Shown: one piece after another, positions 53,366-62,831 of the stretch
Layout: every line of letters begins with the position of its first letter
Position numbering within the stretch: position 1 is the stretch's first letter
From: Paenibacillus assamensis DSM 18201
Lineage (GTDB): Bacteria > Bacillota > Bacilli > Paenibacillales > Paenibacillaceae
Length of the DNA: 64,000 nt
Assembly: GCF_000422445.1 (NCBI RefSeq)
Contig: NZ_AULU01000003.1
Location: 186,001 to 250,000 of the forward strand
Reading direction: 5' to 3'
The notes under the pieces: generated by a model
Told to the model about the DNA's origin: nothing
What the model saw: only the letters and a program-made list of their open reading frames with translations
The model's database searches: none
Position numbers and translations under genes: made by a program

Positions 53366-53379
53366 TGGAAGCGGTTGCA
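53366..53379. promoter_or_regulatory. cre-like site upstream of the sugar operon
   Basis: TGGAAGCGGTTGCA agrees with TGWAANCGNTNWCA at 12 of 14 positions, including the central CG. It lies between the promoter region and the first gene, where CcpA would block transcription. Confidence 0.5.
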
Positions 53380-53483
53380 GGTTATAATGTATGTCACACT
53401 TTCATTATATGAAATCTGCCTGTGAAGCCATTGAACTATGTTCCACAGTTGTTGTACTTTCTTACAAACATTCGTGAAATGGA

Positions 53484-53515
53484 GTAAAAAAGAAACAGTC
53501 CATAAAGACTGTCTC
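53484..53515 (-). terminator. terminator after the AraC gene
   Basis: ACAGTC pairs with GACTGT around six bases with mismatched flanks; TTCTTTTTTAC follows on the minus strand. Confidence 0.7.
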
Positions 53516-53529
53516 CTCTTCGTTCTATA

Positions 53530-54510
53530 TTATGGCTTAGCCTGATGTGTAGAATGAGAATGAACAGACCTTGCATTCCGCTTGAATTGAGATGGCGATA
53601 CCCCTGTATGCCGTTTGAATATGCGTGAAAAATAAGCGATATCATTAAAACCGACACCATACCCAATCTCGGTAATCGTGCTGTCCGTATTGAGCAGCAT
53701 CTCTGCTGCTTTGCGGATACGCAGATCAATTAAGTAATCATTAAAGGTCTTACCTGTATATCGTTTGAATAACGCACAAAAATAAGATTTAGATAAATTA
53801 AATTGACGGCATAACCCTTCCAAACGGAGCTCTTCGGGATAATGTTCATGAATGTAGTTTAACGCTCCCATCATAAGACCTCGGAATTTCTCCATACGAT
53901 CTTCTTCCTCTGACCCTCCACCTCGCTGCTTAGTCATTTGACGAATAATGATGGACAGCAGCTTCAATAAGTTGGCCTTCAGAACTAGCTCATAGTAATG
54001 CTCACCCTGTTGGAACTCAGCAAGCATCTCGCTCAGCAAACGTGTTACTTCCGCATCCGCTTCTCCTAATAAGGTTACTTTCGGTATTAACTCATCTTCA
54101 CTGACCATAAATTGTTCAAGATAAGAATAGTCGAAGCGATCCGTGCCTTCATTTGGACGTTGAAAATGTTCATTAATAAAATGAGGGAGAAATTCACAGC
54201 CGATAATCTCCATCTCTTGATCAGGAATAAGATCAACACGATGAACAGCATAGGGAGGAATGACAAATAAGTTTCCCTTCATCATTTGATACGTCTTACG
54301 ATCAATCGTATGCTGGAAGGAGCCTTTTACGACATACCAGATCTGGAAATAATCATGGGCATGGTCGCGACTGCTGCCACCAGCTTGTGTCCAACGATAT
54401 ACTTTGAACGGAAGCAAGGTTCCGATTTCTAATTCACCACGATACAACGTTACGTCCGATGATAACGACGGTTGAGCGCTCTCCTGTGCAGCCTGCATCG
54501 GATTTTCCAT
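53530..54510 (-). CDS. AraC-family regulator with N-terminal cupin
   Basis: A 326-residue regulator. The N-terminal cupin (about 25-125) includes HAHDYFQIWYVVKGSFQH and NLFVIPPYAVHRVDL. Two C-terminal helix-turn-helix motifs read LCRQFNLSKSYFCALFKR and IGYGVGFNDIAYFSRIFKR, then HTGVSPSQF. The arrangement fits a regulator that senses a sugar. It is upstream of, and on the same strand as, the sugar operon, the likely target. The ATG at 54508-54510 is six bases after GGAGGT; the longer frame to 54555 is unsupported. Confidence 0.87.
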   Translation of the reverse strand: MENPMQAAQESAQPSLSSDVTLYRGELEIGTLLPFKVYRWTQAGGSSRDHAHDYFQIWYVVKGSFQHTIDRKTYQMMKGNLFVIPPYAVHRVDLIPDQEMEIIGCEFLPHFINEHFQRPNEGTDRFDYSYLEQFMVSEDELIPKVTLLGEADAEVTRLLSEMLAEFQQGEHYYELVLKANLLKLLSIIIRQMTKQRGGGSEEEDRMEKFRGLMMGALNYIHEHYPEELRLEGLCRQFNLSKSYFCALFKRYTGKTFNDYLIDLRIRKAAEMLLNTDSTITEIGYGVGFNDIAYFSRIFKRHTGVSPSQFKRNARSVHSHSTHQAKP

Positions 54511-54598
54511 CTCGTACCTCCAAGTCCTTGTATTCCCTTGTGATGCTGTCGCCACTATTATATCATGAAGGTAAAGTAAACAGCAGGAGGAACAAGCT

Positions 54599-55279
54599 AT
54601 GCATGTTGAACTTGTAGGACTCCAAGTCGGATTACCTAGTGAATCACTTATTCATAACGGCAAGCCTGTATTGTCAGGTATGATGAAACTTCCTGTAACT
54701 CATACGGTAGCACTGCGTACGTTAGGTTTCGAAGGTGATGGTCAAGCGGATTTAAGATATCATGGCGGCCCTGAAAAAGCAGTATGTGTCTATCCTATTG
54801 AGCATTACACCTACTGGAAGCAAGAATGGGGGTTCGATCTGCCCCTATCCGCATTTGGAGAAAATGTGACGACTCGCGGACTCATTGAAGATGATGTACA
54901 TATCGGAGATATTTTTCGCATCGGTACGGCTCGTGTCCAAGTAACCCAGCCGCGCCAGCCTTGCTTCAAGTTAGCAGCCAGATATAACATGCCGAAGATT
55001 CCAATATGGATGCAAGAGACCGGTTATACCGGATATTATTGGCGCGTACTAGAAGAAGGCATCGTTTCGCCAGAGGATCAGATTGAGTTGATTCATAGGG
55101 ATGAACAGCGCCTAAGCATTCGCTTTGCCAACGAAGTGATGCATCAGAAGCTGCATGGAGAAGAAGGTATTCGCGCATTATTGAGCAATAAAGGTCTGTC
55201 TACAAGTTGGAGAGCAACCTTTACGAAGCGTTTAGAAGGCGTCGAAACAGATACGTCCAAGCGGATTGAAGGAAGCTAA
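54599..55279 (+). CDS. MOSC-domain protein (YiiM-like)
   Basis: A 226-residue protein. GFEGDGQADLRYHGGPEKAVCVYP and ENVTTRGLIEDDVHIGDIFRIG are MOSC features, and the Cys in TQPRQPCFKL is the residue the family uses for sulfur or molybdenum-cofactor chemistry. A C-terminal 3-helix extension like that of YiiM follows. YiiM-type proteins reduce N-hydroxylated bases. The partner reductase is not nearby. GGAGG precedes the start, and the gene is divergent from the AraC gene. Confidence 0.83.
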   Translation: MHVELVGLQVGLPSESLIHNGKPVLSGMMKLPVTHTVALRTLGFEGDGQADLRYHGGPEKAVCVYPIEHYTYWKQEWGFDLPLSAFGENVTTRGLIEDDVHIGDIFRIGTARVQVTQPRQPCFKLAARYNMPKIPIWMQETGYTGYYWRVLEEGIVSPEDQIELIHRDEQRLSIRFANEVMHQKLHGEEGIRALLSNKGLSTSWRATFTKRLEGVETDTSKRIEGS

Positions 55280-55305
55280 TTGATCACGTTGGTACAGTTC
55301 GAACA

Positions 55306-55359
55306 TAAAAGGGATAGCTGCAGTAGAGGAATTCCTTTCTACTGCGACTATCCCTTTTT
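55306..55359. terminator. bidirectional terminator
   Basis: AAAAGGGATAG pairs with CTATCCCTTTTT, with an inner GCAGTAGA/TCTACTGC stem. It serves the MOSC gene and the convergent nucleotidyltransferase gene. Confidence 0.88.
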
Positions 55360-55388
55360 ACATTTAAATGATTACATAAGTAAATGCA

Positions 55389-56198
55389 TTAAGATTCAAG
55401 AGTAAGATGATCATTCAACTTACGCAGCATCCCTTTATCCACATCAAATTGATAATTTCCACTAAGATCATGTACAAGGTCTTCAACAACATGCAATGCA
55501 TTGCGGTATGCTTGATGCAACTCGACTTGATCTAGCTTAGAAGTAATGGATGCATACGCGTGATACAACTTTGCTGATAGATCCTTCTCCAGATTTTTCG
55601 TCGCGTTCAACCAAAGATCTGCGGTCTTTTCTCGAACTCTGATCAGTCTCAGGATAAATCGCTGTACATGCGATAAACACTCGAGTGAGCGAGCCAACTC
55701 TCCTCTTTTTAACACATTCACACCCATTAGCCATGCATTCACAAAGTTATGAAAAGAATCATTTACATTGTCATCCGTCATTCTCTCAGGCCCATCACCT
55801 TTTAAATGATCGAGACATCTTCGTAATTGGTCTGTTATATCATACACGAACATGGACATGGTGTCAGGAAAGCAACCCGTATCTTTGAACGACTTAATAA
55901 TTTCCATTTCAGATTCACGTAGAAAATGAAATTCTCCTCTAACTAAAGAAGAAAACACGACTACTTCTGTTCCGTACTCATTAATGAAAAGCAAGTCATA
56001 AGGTTCGATTTCCTCAATCCAACGGGAAGATGAAAAGGTCTGAATATCCTCATCCTTGATGAAGATATAGAATTCAATATCAGAGTACTGATCGCCTTCG
56101 CCTTTTGTAAAGGAGCCGTACATCATACAGGATGAAATACTCGGAGTCGTTGCACACTTCTCCCTAACTTTTGCAATCAACTTTTCTTGTAGCAACAT
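55389..56198 (-). CDS. Lnu(B)-like lincosamide nucleotidyltransferase homologue
   Basis: A 269-residue nucleotidyltransferase. CMMYGSFTKGEGDQYSDIEF (GS and the DxE-type metal residues) is nearly identical to the same stretch of Lnu(B)-type lincosamide enzymes, and the match continues with NEYGTEVVVFSSLVRGEFHF, SFKDTGC, WLMGVNVLKRGELARSLE and LNATKNLEKDLS. Overall length and the helical C-terminal half also match. Lnu enzymes adenylylate the lincosamide hydroxyl. No mobile element adjoins it, so it may be a native chromosomal relative, and resistance is not proven. GGAGGGG precedes the start. Confidence 0.8.
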   Translation of the reverse strand: MLLQEKLIAKVREKCATTPSISSCMMYGSFTKGEGDQYSDIEFYIFIKDEDIQTFSSSRWIEEIEPYDLLFINEYGTEVVVFSSLVRGEFHFLRESEMEIIKSFKDTGCFPDTMSMFVYDITDQLRRCLDHLKGDGPERMTDDNVNDSFHNFVNAWLMGVNVLKRGELARSLECLSHVQRFILRLIRVREKTADLWLNATKNLEKDLSAKLYHAYASITSKLDQVELHQAYRNALHVVEDLVHDLSGNYQFDVDKGMLRKLNDHLTLES

Positions 56199-56302
56199 AA
56201 GCCATTTCCCCTCCTATATTTTAAATGTAGGAAGCTATTGCTTATCTACTACTGGGCAGCATGAACAACACATATTTCATACTCCTTTCCCTTCCGCTGC
56301 TG

Positions 56303-56977
56303 TTAGCTTGTAACTTGCCTCGACTTGCGATCCGCAAAGTTCAACTTGCGTTGGAGATATCCTAATACAAGATCGGCCACGATAGCAATCGCTGCTGCCG
56401 GAATAGCTCCTGCATAAATACGCAGCGGATTCTGATTGTTAATGCCCGCATAAATTTCGCGTCCCAAGCCCTCTCCTCCAACGAGCGGTGCTATAGTCAC
56501 GACGCCGATAGCGATGACAGCTGCAATTCTTAGACCAGAAATGATGTACGGCAGAGATAATGGAAAGCGCACCTTAACGAGCAGTTGAAGCGGGCTCATT
56601 CCGATCCCTTTGCCTGCCTCCATATAACTTGGGTCTACTTGCTTCAGACCAATATACGTATTGCGTACGATGGGGTTCAAGGAATAGAACAATAAACCAA
56701 CAATAACCGTCTTGGAGCCTAATCCGAGCACGAGCATCAATAACACCAGCAAAGCCAAGCTCGGAATAACTTGCAGTATACTCGTTATGCCTAATATGAC
56801 TTTGGCTAGCTTTTCATGACGCGTACAGAGCACGCCCAATGGAATTCCTAGCACAATGGCTAGGCCAACTCCACTAACGACCATATAGAGGTGTGAGAGA
56901 AAATGCTCCCATAGCAAGTCAGAATTTCGACTCATATACGAGAACAAGTCTGCTAATGACCATTGATAGCTGTCCAT
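56303..56977 (-). CDS. osmoprotectant-type ABC transporter permease (second)
   Basis: A 224-residue membrane protein of the OpuBB/OpuBD (ProW-like) group with about six segments and the EAA-loop region YMEAGKGIGMSPLQLLVKVRFP. It carries glycine-betaine/choline-type solutes or thiol-betaine across the membrane with the ATPase at 58631. GTG at 56978-56980 precedes an ATG, and the ATG at 56977 has GGGAGG at better spacing. It is the last gene of a four-gene operon and follows the binding-protein gene after 15 bases. Confidence 0.85.
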   Translation of the reverse strand: MDSYQWSLADLFSYMSRNSDLLWEHFLSHLYMVVSGVGLAIVLGIPLGVLCTRHEKLAKVILGITSILQVIPSLALLVLLMLVLGLGSKTVIVGLLFYSLNPIVRNTYIGLKQVDPSYMEAGKGIGMSPLQLLVKVRFPLSLPYIISGLRIAAVIAIGVVTIAPLVGGEGLGREIYAGINNQNPLRIYAGAIPAAAIAIVADLVLGYLQRKLNFADRKSRQVTS

Positions 56978-56992
56978 CACAGCGCCTCCCTT

Positions 56993-57922
56993 CTACTTTT
57001 CATTCTTTTTCACCAGTAATCCTTGCTGTTCCAAATATTCGATAGCGACTTCGCGCTCACTTTTCTTCTCAATATCTACTTTATAATTCAAATCAATCAT
57101 CGTCTGTTCATCTATCGTACCGATAAGCGGTTGAATCGCCTGTACGACTTCTGGATGTTTTTGTGCTAGTTCTTTTAACAGTACGGGTGAAGCATCATAA
57201 GGCGGGAAAAATTGCTTGTCATCCTCTAACGTTTTCAAATCATATGCCTTAATCCTAGAGTCTGTAGAGTAGGCAAGTACGATATCCACCTGATTATTGC
57301 CTACTGCTTCATAGACAAGACTTTGTTCCATCGGAAATGCTTGCCCAAACTCCACGTTGTACGCCTTACGAAATGCTGGATACCCATCATTCGTCCGCTC
57401 CATCCACGTCGTGTCTACACCAAGCCGCAAGTCGCCTGCATCCTTAACTACATCGGATATACGTTCATACCCTCGCTCCTCCGCTAGCTTACTCTGTACG
57501 GTAAACGCATATGTATTTTCAAACCCTAGTGAATCCATCCACGTAAAACCTAAATACTTGTCAAAACCTGCTTGCGCCTGCTTCAATACTTCTTGACGGT
57601 CCTTCGTTTCCTCTACTGGGAAATGATTATTAAACAGTTCTCCACTGTATAGCGTCGCCATATGTACTTCATTTTTCTTCATCGCATTAATAATAACGGC
57701 ACTTGCAGCTAGATCAGGAATCACCTTCGCCTGCAAATCTGTCTGCTCTTCAATAAGTGCCTTATACATTTCAGCCATGATCTTTGATTCGGTAAACGTC
57801 TGTGTTCCGATAACAATCTGATCCTCCTTGCCGCAACCCGTCAGCAGCAAGGTCGTTGCGATAAGCACACCGCAAAGAAGGAGCGCTGTTACCTTTTTAG
57901 CCGAAGCTTTTATTTGTATCAT
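56993..57922 (-). CDS. osmoprotectant ABC transporter substrate-binding lipoprotein
   Basis: A 309-residue exported lipoprotein (signal peptide ending LLTGC) of the OpuAC/OpuBC (OsmX) group. It opens IVIGTQTFTESKIMAEMY and later has LRLGVDTTWMERTNDGYPAF and DIVLAYSTDSRIKAYDL, which line the aromatic cage or binding cleft. It captures betaine, choline, carnitine or ergothioneine. The ATG at 57920-57922 is seven bases after AGAGGG; a longer frame to 57997 lacks support. Confidence 0.87.
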   Translation of the reverse strand: MIQIKASAKKVTALLLCGVLIATTLLLTGCGKEDQIVIGTQTFTESKIMAEMYKALIEEQTDLQAKVIPDLAASAVIINAMKKNEVHMATLYSGELFNNHFPVEETKDRQEVLKQAQAGFDKYLGFTWMDSLGFENTYAFTVQSKLAEERGYERISDVVKDAGDLRLGVDTTWMERTNDGYPAFRKAYNVEFGQAFPMEQSLVYEAVGNNQVDIVLAYSTDSRIKAYDLKTLEDDKQFFPPYDASPVLLKELAQKHPEVVQAIQPLIGTIDEQTMIDLNYKVDIEKKSEREVAIEYLEQQGLLVKKNEK

Positions 57923-57968
57923 TCTCGTCCCTCTTTCTGGATTGTGTTCGTTGAGCATCAACGAGTCT

Positions 57969-58628
57969 CTATGCGGTAGTCGAACTCGTACGTCCATAAC
58001 GCTTCGTTAGTATGCGCTCTATCCATCCGAACAGCGTGTCTGTGATCAATACGAGCAAAATAGCACCAACAGCTCCGACTACTACAAGCTCCAGCTTATT
58101 AACACCAAGTCCACCAACGATCAATCTTCCTAGACCGCCTGCACCGATTAAGGTCGCCAGTGTCGCCCAGCTAATAATGTATACCGTCGTAATGCGAATA
58201 CCGGACATGATGTACGGCAAAGCCAGCGGTAGGCGAATGCGTAAAATCGACTGCATCGTGCTATAACCCATACCTCGTGCAGCTTCCAGCACACTATTGT
58301 CCACCGAACGAAAACCATCATACGTATTTCGCATAATCGGCATAATGGAATACAAGAACAAAGCAACGATAGCAGGCTTCATCCCTATCCCTAAGAAAGG
58401 AATAAATATCGCTAATAACGCGAGACTTGGTATCGTCTGCAATAAGTTCGCCATAAAGAAAACGGTATTCGTCAGCCAGTTCCAACGGCTATAAACGAGT
58501 GCAATTCCTAATGGTATCGCTATCAAGCAGCCGAGCAGCACAGAAATACCAGTAAGTACGATGTGCTCTTGCAGTGCGGTTCCAATATCGGAACTCCGTT
58601 CTTGTAGGAAGGCTATCCATCCGTCCAT
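57969..58628 (-). CDS. osmoprotectant-type ABC transporter permease (first)
   Basis: A 219-residue membrane protein resembling the permease at 56303, with about six segments and the EAA loop VLEAARGMGYSTMQSILRIRLP. Start at 58626-58628, seven bases after GGAGG. It directly follows the ATPase gene, nearly overlapping it. Together with the second permease it forms the heterodimeric channel seen in OpuB/OpuC-type systems. Confidence 0.85.
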   Translation of the reverse strand: MDGWIAFLQERSSDIGTALQEHIVLTGISVLLGCLIAIPLGIALVYSRWNWLTNTVFFMANLLQTIPSLALLAIFIPFLGIGMKPAIVALFLYSIMPIMRNTYDGFRSVDNSVLEAARGMGYSTMQSILRIRLPLALPYIMSGIRITTVYIISWATLATLIGAGGLGRLIVGGLGVNKLELVVVGAVGAILLVLITDTLFGWIERILTKRYGRTSSTTA

Positions 58629-58630
58629 CG

Positions 58631-59827
58631 TTACGCCTCCTCTCCTAAGCTCCAAGCAAACCGTTCTATCATAGCTGGATACACTTCATTTAAGTGTTTA
58701 ACAATACTTCCCCTCGTTATGAGTCCGACCAGTCGCCCACTGTCATCAACTACAGCTAGATTCGTCAAGCGGTGATTCGTCATTTGCTCAACCGCAATCG
58801 GAAGCGGGGTACCAGGCCCAACTTGGTAGCCAATTGGTTTCATAACATCTTTCACCGTCAATGATTCGTCACCATAACGATTCAACACGCGATAGATCGA
58901 AACGATGCCTAACAAGGTGCGGTTCTTATCTACGACGAACAAGGAATCTACCTTGCGCGCTTCCATGATCTTGATCGCTTCAGCCAAGCCGCGATTCGGT
59001 GATGTCGTAGCAGGTTGGGTAACCATCACTTCATCCACTGTCGTCATGGAAAGAGAAGCATCATCAAGCTCCATTTCATTTTCATCTTTGTCATTCGTAT
59101 GTATTCGCTTCTGGCCAATAAAGCTGCGTACAAAATCATTAGCTGGGCGTCGTAAAATGGCTTCGGGAGAGCCAGCTTGTACAATCTGCCCGTCTTTCAT
59201 TAAGACAATCGTATCTGCAATTTTAATCGCTTCATCCATATCATGCGTAACGAACACGATCGTTTTATGTACATCCTCCTGCAGTCTAACCAACTCTTCT
59301 TGCAGCTGCTCTCTCGTAATCGGGTCCAATGCACTGAAAGGCTCATCCATCAAAATAATGTCAGGATCAGCAGCCAATGCCCGCGCCACACCAACACGCT
59401 GCTGCTGGCCACCACTAAGTTCAGACGGATAGCGATTGCGATACGTATCAGGGTCCAAATTAACGAGCTGCAGCAATTCCGTTACTCTTTTATCAATTTT
59501 CGCTTTGTCCCAATTTTTCATCTGCGGTACGATCGCAATATTTTTTGCAATGGTCATATGGGGGAATAGCCCGACATTTTGAATGACATAGCCTATATTT
59601 CTTCGAAGTTCTACCGGGTGGTACTCCGATATATCTTTTCCATCAATGAAGATGCGACCGCTGGTAGGGGAAATCAAACGGTTAATATGTTTCATCGTCG
59701 TCGACTTGCCGCAGCCGCTCGGCCCGATAAACGCAGTAATCTCGCCTTTTTTAATTATTAAATTAATATCGGTAAGGGCTTGGAAGCCATCATCGTACTT
59801 CTTATTCACTTGTTGAAATTCAATCAT
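58631..59827 (-). CDS. osmoprotectant ABC transporter ATPase with CBS pair
   Basis: A 398-residue ATPase. Walker A GPSGCGKST lies near 36-44, the signature LSGGQQQR near 138 and Walker B ILMDEPFSALDP near 160. Two CBS domains (about 265-385: VDSLFVVDKNRTLLGIV and LTNLAVVDDSGRLVGLI) sense ionic strength or c-di-AMP, as in OpuCA. It drives the OpuB/OpuC-type importer. The ATG at 59825-59827 follows GAGGTG by nine bases. First gene of the operon. Confidence 0.9.
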   Translation of the reverse strand: MIEFQQVNKKYDDGFQALTDINLIIKKGEITAFIGPSGCGKSTTMKHINRLISPTSGRIFIDGKDISEYHPVELRRNIGYVIQNVGLFPHMTIAKNIAIVPQMKNWDKAKIDKRVTELLQLVNLDPDTYRNRYPSELSGGQQQRVGVARALAADPDIILMDEPFSALDPITREQLQEELVRLQEDVHKTIVFVTHDMDEAIKIADTIVLMKDGQIVQAGSPEAILRRPANDFVRSFIGQKRIHTNDKDENEMELDDASLSMTTVDEVMVTQPATTSPNRGLAEAIKIMEARKVDSLFVVDKNRTLLGIVSIYRVLNRYGDESLTVKDVMKPIGYQVGPGTPLPIAVEQMTNHRLTNLAVVDDSGRLVGLITRGSIVKHLNEVYPAMIERFAWSLGEEA

Positions 59828-59972
59828 ACTTGCGTTCACCTCATATAGATTAGACTTATTACCTACGAACATATGTCCACTATGATATATAAACGTCTAT
59901 GCAACGTTCTGAAACATCCATACAAGTATTGGAGATTGAAGCAGCTGATATACTATACCTTTCGGCGTAAAT

Positions 59973-60008
59973 AAAAAGACCCACAAGCAGTCTTTTGCTT
60001 GTAGGTCT
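59973..60008 (-). terminator. terminator after the DinG-type gene
   Basis: GACCCACAAGCA pairs with TGCTTGTAGGTC, with one mismatch, around TCTT. CTTTTTATTT follows on the minus strand. Confidence 0.8.
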
Positions 60009-60094
60009 CCATATCGGTAATGCACCTAAATTTTGTGTTCGTTATCCTTCATTGTGTTCCTCTTCATTTGTGTAAGCTGAAGACAAAACCACGG

Positions 60095-62065
60095 TTATAG
60101 TTCAAGCTGCTCGACGGTAACGCCGGATGGAACGATCTGCATCACTTTCTCTTTGATCGCTGCATCTTCCAGCTTCTCATCAAAGATTGTAATCGTACCT
60201 TCATCATCCTGCTTGCGTATGAGTCGCCCAGTTCCTTGCTTCAATCGAAGCAGCATATACGGCATATCCACCTCTTCGAATGGATTCGCTGCATCTTTAC
60301 GACGTGCTGCAAATACTGGATCATTCGATGGGAATGGCAAAGACCACATAATCACCTGAGATAGAGATGGACCTGGAATATCAAGCCCTTCCCACAGCGT
60401 AACGGCGCAAAGACAGCTCGTTTCATTTTGCTGGAACTCCGCAATCAAATTGCTTATTTCACCTGTTCCCTCATATAAAAACTGATAGTTCGCGAACTGT
60501 GGAATCTGGCTTGCTCCTTGCTTAAACTGGGCCAATTCTTCTTTGGAACGGAAGAGAAGCAGCGCTCTACCTTCTGTTTGTTGAAGCAATTCAAGTGTCG
60601 CTGTCAGTTTCTTCTCCAAATGCTGCTGAGAGCTTAGTGGAGCATACTGTATCTTCATCTGATTCTCGTAGTCGTATGGCGACGCCACTGAGAATGACAA
60701 CGCTTGTTCAACTCCAAGACTCTCTGACATATAGTCAAAGTTACCTTGAACAGACAACGTAGCTGATGAAAATACAATCGGCATTTTGCTGGAGAACAAC
60801 TGTTTCGTCAAAATTTCTTTAACCCACTTCGGCATAATAACGAGTGTTAGCGCGTCTTTATCCTCTGTAACCCAAGAAATAAGCTGATTGGACTTCTTGA
60901 ACAGTCCCAACGCGAGTTGGATCATTTCCAGATGCTCTTCAACAATTTTCAACTGATATTCGTCCAACGTGTACAATCCGCTCTCAAACACGAGTTCTTC
61001 CTCAATGGACGCGATCATGTCGCAGAAACGATTGATTTCACGCAGCAACTCATCATTCCAAGCAATTTCTCTGCGATCTGACCCAGGAACGGGTGAGCTA
61101 TGCACATCAAGCAATGCAAACAAGTGCTCACTTTGCACAATGGATTCTTCCACCGCTACCGCAAGGGATTCTCGCACTTCACCTTCCAGCAGACGCGTAA
61201 TAATACTTTCAAATACAGCGTGATTCAGTTTGTACGTCAATGCCTTCTGTGCCGCTGTCTCTAGCAGATGCCCTTCATCGAACACAACGGAGCTGTGCTC
61301 AGGCAATAACGGAAGCTGCCCTTCACGCTTGCGAGCCTCATATGTCCAAATATGCTCCATATAGAAGTCATGCGAACAAATAATGATATCCGTAGACTTC
61401 CGATAATGCTCACGGGATAACGTCTGTCCGCAGCGATGGCGTTGAGCGCACACAAGACAGTCTTGGAACACGTCCCAGCCAATCTTCTCCCACTGTTCAT
61501 CATGAAGATCTGGATAATCTTTTCGATCACCGTATGAATGAAACGCCTGCATCGTCTCAGGCGAATGAACGAACTTAGGCAAGCTGCGATACATATCATC
61601 ATAGAGCATCGCATCTTCATCCATCGACGCCCTCGCATCATCGAGCTTATTTAAGCAAATATATTGATCAGGTGATTTGCCCAATCTAGCATCAATAGTA
61701 AAATCCAAATATTTAGCAAGCTTCGCGATATCGCCTTCTTGCTTAACAAGCTGCTCGATCAGGGACTCGTCCGCACAAGCGATAATCGCTGGCTTTCTTG
61801 TATAACGTGCGTAGTTGATCGCGTATAGCAAATAGACGAGCGTTTTCCCTGTTCCAACTCCTGCTTCTGCAAAGATCGTCTGCTTATCGCGATAAGCACG
61901 CTCCAGTTGATAAGCCATATAAATTTGTTCGTCCCGCACTTCAAATCCGAACTCGGGAAGCTTGTCATAAAATACATCCGATACCCAATCGCTTACCTGC
62001 TGAACAAACGACTCTTTGGGATCAAAGGAAAAAGGATAGTTGCTCAAAATCTCGTGCCCCCACAT
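60095..62065 (-). CDS. ypvA: DinG/YpvA-family ATP-dependent helicase
   Basis: A 656-residue XPD/DinG-type superfamily-2 helicase. IFAEAGVGTGKTLVYLLYA is Walker A near 67-77. The Fe-S cluster site has the Cys residues CLVCAQRHRC. The DEAH-like VVFDEGHLLET lies near 270, and the C-terminal half has CAVTLWEGLDIPGPSL and GTGRLIRKQDDEG. It matches YpvA of Bacillus. It probably unwinds forked DNA in repair. No convincing ribosome-binding site lies before the ATG at 62065; an in-frame TTG at 62047 (SNYPFSFDPKESF) is a possible start. Confidence 0.85.
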   Translation of the reverse strand: MWGHEILSNYPFSFDPKESFVQQVSDWVSDVFYDKLPEFGFEVRDEQIYMAYQLERAYRDKQTIFAEAGVGTGKTLVYLLYAINYARYTRKPAIIACADESLIEQLVKQEGDIAKLAKYLDFTIDARLGKSPDQYICLNKLDDARASMDEDAMLYDDMYRSLPKFVHSPETMQAFHSYGDRKDYPDLHDEQWEKIGWDVFQDCLVCAQRHRCGQTLSREHYRKSTDIIICSHDFYMEHIWTYEARKREGQLPLLPEHSSVVFDEGHLLETAAQKALTYKLNHAVFESIITRLLEGEVRESLAVAVEESIVQSEHLFALLDVHSSPVPGSDRREIAWNDELLREINRFCDMIASIEEELVFESGLYTLDEYQLKIVEEHLEMIQLALGLFKKSNQLISWVTEDKDALTLVIMPKWVKEILTKQLFSSKMPIVFSSATLSVQGNFDYMSESLGVEQALSFSVASPYDYENQMKIQYAPLSSQQHLEKKLTATLELLQQTEGRALLLFRSKEELAQFKQGASQIPQFANYQFLYEGTGEISNLIAEFQQNETSCLCAVTLWEGLDIPGPSLSQVIMWSLPFPSNDPVFAARRKDAANPFEEVDMPYMLLRLKQGTGRLIRKQDDEGTITIFDEKLEDAAIKEKVMQIVPSGVTVEQLEL

Positions 62066-62246
62066 CAATATATATAATGCAAACAAAAAGGTCATACATT
62101 AATACCACTCACGTACTCATGAAAAAAGGTTGCGCCTGTTTACGCAACCAATACGATCTTTATCCTCGATACAATAAAAATAAAATATATCATTTTTATA
62201 TGGCAATCGTCAAAAATCAGCTGCTTGATTTCCGCGAACATTTCAT

Positions 62247-62831
62247 TTATTGCAAAGCTTTATTTAAACGAGTTACCTGATAATTCACATAGGCCTCGTA
62301 TTTCCTTATATCTTGCGTTAATTTATCTCGTTCAGCCTCTACCGCACGGAGACGCTCTTCCAGATTGAATTGCAGTACTTCGATTTCTTGTTCATAACGT
62401 TTAATTTGGTTGGACATCTCATCAAATTGCTGCTGCTGTGCATTGTATTTTCGATACATCTCTAGAAATAACTGCATCGCATCATGCATCACATATTCGA
62501 CTAAAGCTTGCTTGTCCTTCTCAGTCCAATCCGACGATTGCTCCTGACTTACAACTGCTGGTTTGACTGCTCGGCTTGTTTTAAGCGTATCCAGACTTTC
62601 CAACACATAGTTATACAAAGAACTTTCGCATCGCTGAATCGGCTGATACAAATTACGCTCATTATCCGGCATTCGTTTCGCAACAAATTGTTTAATAGGA
62701 TTCAAACCGTATGCGGACATATTCTTTTCAACGAATTGTTGAATCGCTTGTGATAGGGTTGCATCATATTGCATGTCTCCAAATGATTGACTATTCAGCT
62801 CCAATGTTTCTTTATTCAATCTCAGCTCCAT
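62247..62831 (-). CDS. coiled-coil protein of unknown function
   Basis: A 194-residue soluble protein. The N-terminal half is helical (MQYDATLSQAIQQFVEKNMS, then NPIKQFVAKRMPDNERNLY). The last 75 residues form a coiled coil (QFDEMSNQIKRYEQEIEVLQ, LEERLRAVEAERDKLTQDI). I do not recognise it. ATG at 62829-62831 follows GGGGAGG; TTG two codons upstream is less likely. It lies just upstream of the DinG-type gene on the same strand, about 180 bases away. Confidence 0.55.
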   Translation of the reverse strand: MELRLNKETLELNSQSFGDMQYDATLSQAIQQFVEKNMSAYGLNPIKQFVAKRMPDNERNLYQPIQRCESSLYNYVLESLDTLKTSRAVKPAVVSQEQSSDWTEKDKQALVEYVMHDAMQLFLEMYRKYNAQQQQFDEMSNQIKRYEQEIEVLQFNLEERLRAVEAERDKLTQDIRKYEAYVNYQVTRLNKALQ

